Of a stretch of DNA of 37,677 nt, positions 34,687-37,677 are shown in pieces. Source of the DNA: CAYMRB01 sp964392615 (GTDB lineage Bacteria > Planctomycetota > UBA8108); contig CAYMRB010000035.1 of NCBI GenBank assembly GCA_964392615.1, forward strand, positions 1-37,677. The letters are read 5' to 3'. The translations under genes were made by a program, and so were the position numbers. Within the stretch, counting starts at the first letter, position 1; every line of letters starts with the position of its first letter. Under the pieces are notes generated by a model. That model saw only the letters and a program-made list of their open reading frames with translations, was not told the DNA's origin and searched no databases.

Positions 34687-35655
34687 CTAGCGGGGCGATC
34701 GATAGCGCTGCAGCGCATGCAGAAACGCCAACATGTCCGTCGCGAGCGGCGCCTGGAAGCTGACCTCCTCGCGAAAGACCGGATGGCGGAAGCAGATGCT
34801 CGCCGCGTGCAGGGCGTGGCGCTCGAGAATCGGAGCCTCGCTCTTCGGTCGCGACAGTCCGCGCAGATTCGACACGTAGATCGCCTTCTCGCGGCTGTAC
34901 AGCTTGTCGCACGAGATCGGCAAGCCGCTAGCCTGCAGGTGAACGCGAATCTGGTGCGTGCGGCCGGTCAGCGGATAGCACTCGATCAGGGTATATCCGT
35001 CGAAGACCTCGAGGACGCGATAGTCCGTGATCGCGGCGCGCCCCTCGCCCGGCCGATAGACGGCGATCTTCTTCGAGTGCGACGGGCTGCGACCGAGAGG
35101 GAAGTCAATACGCCCCTCCCAATCGCGCGGCTTGCCGCGAGCGATCGCCAGGTAGGTCTTGTGGACCTGGCGCTCCTTGAACTGAGCGGCCAGCGAACGA
35201 TGCGCGACGTCGTTCTTCGCGACGATCAACGCACCCGACGTCTCCTTGTCGAGACGGTGCACGATGCCGGGGCGCTCGACGCCCGCGATGCCCGACAGCT
35301 CGCCCTCGAGACAATGAAGGAGCGCGTTGACAAGCGTGCCTCCCGGCTGATGCGGCGCCGGATGCACGGTCAGGCCCGCAGGCTTGTTGATGACCGCGAG
35401 ATGCTCGTCCTGATAGATGAAGTCGAGCGGGATCGGCTCCGGACGGAGCGTCACCTTCAGCGGCGGGGGAATGACGAGCTCGACCGTCACGCCGTGACGC
35501 ACGGGCAACGACGGCTTCGGGTCACGCGCGCCGCCCGGTTGCAACGAGGCGTACCCCGTGTCGATCAGACGCTTCAGATACGAACGGGAGTGGTCCGGCA
35601 GGCGTTCCTGGAGGAAGACATCGAGACGCCGGGTCGAGCCCTCGTTGACGAACAC
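34687..35655 (-). CDS. rluD: RluA/RluD-family 23S rRNA pseudouridine synthase
   Basis: 322 residues from GTG 35655 (VFVNEGSTRRLDVFLQERLP), which is RluD-sized. The frame is open far upstream to an ATG at 35889, but that would overlap the preceding gene by 125 bases with low-complexity sequence. An S4 RNA-binding domain lies at the N-terminus (RLDVFLQERLPDHSRSYLKR). The catalytic domain contains the motif GIVHRLDKETSGALIVAKN with the essential Asp. ECYPLTGRTHQIRVHLQASG is the conserved C-terminal motif. It converts uridines to pseudouridine in rRNA, most likely the helix-69 positions of 23S rRNA. RluA, RluC and RluD cannot be separated with certainty; the S4 domain favours RluC/RluD. It lies in a minus-strand group with the YfgM-like gene. 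Confidence 0.92.
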   Translation of the reverse strand: MFVNEGSTRRLDVFLQERLPDHSRSYLKRLIDTGYASLQPGGARDPKPSLPVRHGVTVELVIPPPLKVTLRPEPIPLDFIYQDEHLAVINKPAGLTVHPAPHQPGGTLVNALLHCLEGELSGIAGVERPGIVHRLDKETSGALIVAKNDVAHRSLAAQFKERQVHKTYLAIARGKPRDWEGRIDFPLGRSPSHSKKIAVYRPGEGRAAITDYRVLEVFDGYTLIECYPLTGRTHQIRVHLQASGLPISCDKLYSREKAIYVSNLRGLSRPKSEAPILERHALHAASICFRHPVFREEVSFQAPLATDMLAFLHALQRYRSPR

Positions 35656-35764
35656 GTACCTCGTCGGCTCCGGCTCGCCGTCGGAGCCGCCCTGGTCGCC
35701 GACCTCGGGCTCTGGCCTCTCGAAGGCGCTGTCGCCATCGGAGAGCTCGTCCCCTCCGTCAGGT

Positions 35765-36538
35765 TCACTCGCCGGGCGTCTCGGCACCACTGGTCTTTGC
35801 GCCCTCGGCGGGCGGCGTCGCCCCGTCGCCGGCAGGCGGCGAAGGAGTCTCGGGCGCCGGCGTGGCGGCAGAGTCAGCCTTCGCTGCATCGGACGGGACC
35901 GACGCGGCCGCGCCCGTCGTCGGAGAACGCAATCGGAACGATCGCTTCTCCGGCAGCCAACTGCTATCGACCTCGGCGTCCACGCGCTTGCGCACCTTCT
36001 CCGCCCAGGTCTTCATCTCCCCGTCCGCAGGAAAACGCTCCGCACCCGCGGCAGCGATCTTCGCCGCCTCCTGCAGGCACTCGAGGCTCTTCTTCTCGTC
36101 GGCGGCCTTCTCCGCGTCCGTGCGGTCGTCGTTCACCCCGGGATACGGATTGGTGGCGGACAGCCCGGCCGCGTACGCCTCGAGCGACGACACGACCTGC
36201 TGGTAGGCGAGCCTCTCACCCTTCGAGCCCTGGGCGTCGTCGAGAAGCGCCTGCATCGCGGCGATGTCCGGCGCGTCCTTCTCCCCGCGCCCATCGGTCA
36301 GCTGCCACAGCCGCGCCTGAAGCCGATCCTCACCACGGGCGCCCCAGGCCTCGATCGCCTGGAACCCGGCGACGAGGGCCAGTGCCGCGACCGCGATGCC
36401 GGCGACGAGCTTCCAGTGCTTCTCGAGCCCCTTCGTCGTCTTGACGGTCAGATTGCTGATCTGCTCGTCGAGACTGGTGTCGGTAGGGGTCGAGTGGGTC
36501 TTTTCCGGCTCCTTGCCGTAGATCGGTCGCTGCTTCAA
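35765..36538 (-). CDS. Single-pass membrane protein with TPR-like periplasmic domain (YfgM-like)
   Basis: 257 residues from a TTG at 36538; the frame has no ATG or GTG between the upstream stop and this codon. Layout: a cytosolic 40-residue N-terminus, one membrane helix (LVAGIAVAALALVAGFQAIE, about 44-64), about 130 residues of alpha-hairpins (AMQALLDDAQGSKGERLAYQ; KKSLECLQEAAKIAAAGAER) like tetratricopeptide repeats, and a Pro/Ala-rich tail. The layout matches YfgM, the SecYEG-associated factor that hands over secreted proteins, although sequence support is only architectural. The gene follows a lipoprotein gene, with a strong hairpin between them. The stop is 109 bases before the preferred rluD start. 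Confidence 0.75.
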   Translation of the reverse strand: MKQRPIYGKEPEKTHSTPTDTSLDEQISNLTVKTTKGLEKHWKLVAGIAVAALALVAGFQAIEAWGARGEDRLQARLWQLTDGRGEKDAPDIAAMQALLDDAQGSKGERLAYQQVVSSLEAYAAGLSATNPYPGVNDDRTDAEKAADEKKSLECLQEAAKIAAAGAERFPADGEMKTWAEKVRKRVDAEVDSSWLPEKRSFRLRSPTTGAAASVPSDAAKADSAATPAPETPSPPAGDGATPPAEGAKTSGAETPGE

Positions 36539-36552
36539 GGCTGTCGAGGGGA

Positions 36553-36573
36553 CCGTCCGGGGCTACCGGACGG
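36553..36573 (-). terminator. Perfect 8-bp hairpin between lipoprotein and YfgM-like genes
   Basis: CCGTCCGG-GGCTA-CCGGACGG, a perfect 8-bp stem with a 5-base loop, no T-run. It begins 30 bases after the lipoprotein stop and ends 15 bases before the TTG start. It could attenuate transcription or mask the TTG start. The same stem could form in either strand's transcript. Confidence 0.45.
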
Positions 36574-36603
36574 CGCCGCCTTCTCCTTCGTTGGGTGTTT
36601 CGG

Positions 36604-37251
36604 TCACTGGGATCCGGTCGGACCGCCGTCCGCTTCCGGATGACTCGTCGGTTGTTTCGATTGGCCCGCGTCGATCGCTCCCGACGTCGGGACGATGGCC
36701 CCGTCGGCAGAAGTCGTTCGGCCCGGCGCCGTTGCGGGACCCTCCAGCGGGCTCTCCTCCGGTCCGAGCGGGCGGTAGTGCGCCTTCAGGATGCAGAGGA
36801 AGCTCGCTCGCGATGGGTCGAAGTCACGCTTGAGCTCGATTGTAGCGGCCTCTTCGCCCTTCGTGAACTCCAGGGTCTTGTTGCCGTCGACCTCCTCGAC
36901 GAGATGGCGCAGGGTCCACTTGCGAGCGGTCATGTTCTCGATGAAGAACGGTACGTGATCACCCGGGTTGCCAGGACCGCGATAGTGGCCGGTCCACGAG
37001 CGGAAGCCGCTACCCGCGAGCTCCGGGGGCTCGTAGCGCCAGCCCTTGACGAACTCGAAGGTCTCGGGATACGGGAATCCCTCCTCCTCGTAGTTCTCAC
37101 GAAAACCGGCGTTCGAACTGGGCGTCTCGAGACCTTGACAGCCAGCGAGACCCACCGCGATCAGAACGCCTGCAGCCGCAACCAGTCGCGCGGCAACGAG
37201 GCCGCTGGCGACACGGCGGACACGTGTCGTGTAGCGATCGAACGAATCCAT
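36604..37251 (-). CDS. Uncharacterised lipoprotein
   Basis: 215 residues from ATG 37251 (AAAGGAAG ribosome site 8 bases upstream; a GTG at 37257 is less likely). A basic N-terminus is followed by a hydrophobic stretch and lipobox (LIAVGLAGC, Cys near residue 38). The mature part has a central block of conserved appearance: FVKGWRYEPPELAGSGFRSW, GHYRGPGNPGDHVPFFIENM and ATIELKRDFDPSRASFLCIL. The end is Pro/Gly-rich and probably disordered. I do not recognise the family; no catalytic motif is seen. It is the first gene of the minus-strand group. The 293 bases upstream (37252-37544) hold no gene or RNA that I can identify, only this gene's and the divergent gene's promoters. Confidence 0.8.
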   Translation of the reverse strand: MDSFDRYTTRVRRVASGLVAARLVAAAGVLIAVGLAGCQGLETPSSNAGFRENYEEEGFPYPETFEFVKGWRYEPPELAGSGFRSWTGHYRGPGNPGDHVPFFIENMTARKWTLRHLVEEVDGNKTLEFTKGEEAATIELKRDFDPSRASFLCILKAHYRPLGPEESPLEGPATAPGRTTSADGAIVPTSGAIDAGQSKQPTSHPEADGGPTGSQ

Positions 37252-37544
37252 CCTCACACTTCCTTTCTCTGCGCTTCCGCGCTCGACGCCCTTCCGTCGC
37301 GAATCGGCACGAACTCCTGGGCGGAAAAGTACTTACGCAGAACGACCGGGCATCTTAGTGGATTCTTCAGGACGCGCAAGACTTTTTGGGCCCAACGGGG
37401 CGCGCAGGCGGGTCGCCCCGGAGCTTCAAGGTCGACGGCACGGGCGGCCGAGAAAGGATGCGGCCGCGGTGCTCGATCGCGGCCGCGATGGTAGATTTCT
37501 CCGGCCCATCGTCGGGCCGTCCACGCTCGAACTCCGAGGTCGCC

Positions 37545-37677
37545 GTGACCCTACCCCGATTCGTCCCCCGCCCGTCCGTCGCGCTCGCGACCGATCGACA
37601 CCGCCTCGCGAGTCGACTCGCCGCGGCCTGGGAGCGCACCTGGGCGCACGGCTGGGTGCGAGCGCTAGTCTTCGTCG
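37545..37677 (+). CDS. Start of an unidentified gene, running off the window
   Basis: A GTG at 37545 with GAGGT 5-6 bases upstream opens a frame that continues to the edge: 44 residues beginning VTLPRFVPRPSVALATDRHR. The visible part is Arg/Ala/Trp-rich (LAAAWERTWAHGWVRALVFV) with a hydrophobic final stretch that could begin a membrane segment. It is divergent from the lipoprotein gene. Too little is present to name a family. Confidence 0.45.
   Translation, partial: MTLPRFVPRPSVALATDRHRLASRLAAAWERTWAHGWVRALVFV

Noticed and set aside
33340..36444. 1034-codon plus-strand open frame
   Set aside because: Antisense to a lipoprotein, rluD and the YfgM-like gene; no recognisable protein features.
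37367..37639. Minus-strand frame of 90 codons near the right edge
   Set aside because: Arg/Pro/Ser-rich without ribosome site; the plus-strand GTG start at 37545 with GAGGT is more convincing.
1..37677. tRNA, rRNA genes, CRISPR array, intact transposase or prophage genes
   Set aside because: I looked in the intergenic regions and saw no cloverleaf, spacer-repeat array or transposase/integrase coding sequence. A covariance-model search would be needed for certainty.

Overview
The window looks like a fragment of a high-GC Planctomycetota genome. The evidence is two very large secreted proteins ending in the dockerin-like doublet typical of planctomycete surface proteins, a TIGR02999-type ECF sigma factor directly followed by a Ser/Thr-kinase/WD40 gene, a secreted arylsulfatase, Gfo/Idh/MocA and ThuA enzymes, an FG-GAP protein and hopanoid gene hpnH. 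It is a draft assembly: ten Ns (18918-18927) lie inside the sulfatase gene.

Layout. 1-2457 (-): membrane-anchored HEAT-repeat protein, cut by the window edge. 2579-4911 (+): secreted FG-GAP protein and an AraC/GyrI-type regulator. 4938-9341 (-): probable iron operon of a membrane-anchored DtxR-FeoA fusion regulator, FeoB and a Gfo/Idh/MocA oxidoreductase, with a promoter and a palindrome in front. 9455-11033 (-): ThuA-like protein and HAD hydrolase. 11041-11239: direct repeats and a MITE-like inverted-repeat element. 11355-16815 (+): proA, a zinc-ribbon/rhomboid fusion, hpnH behind a good sigma70-type promoter, a small Sm-like conserved protein and a propeller-like protein. 16831-19051 (-): arylsulfatase. 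19135-25682: a roughly 6.5-kb segment bounded by two roughly 150-bp direct repeats, holding a frameshifted dockerin-tailed protein (-), an ECF sigma gene (+) and a kinase gene whose kinase domain stops after the DFG motif (+). 25647-30947 (+): a 1766-residue lamin-tail/CotH/beta-helix/dockerin protein whose promoter-leader is the second repeat. 31035-33318: polytopic membrane protein, PlsC-type acyltransferase (-) and rsmD. 33358-37251 (-): lipoprotein, RluD-type pseudouridine synthase, YfgM-like membrane protein and another lipoprotein. 37545-end (+): start of an unidentified gene.

The most unusual part is 19.1-25.7 kb. The leader and signal-peptide start of the CotH/dockerin gene are duplicated at about 91% identity (hand count) 6.4 kb away. 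There the copy has ATA in place of ATG and ends exactly at the stop codon of an oppositely oriented dockerin protein that lacks a signal peptide. Between the copies sit a sigma factor and a deletion-derived pseudokinase. I read this as a rearranged surface-protein locus, possibly controlled through the repeated leader. A second unexplained signal is a 19-bp repeat, found in at least five places and always at or just beyond gene ends.
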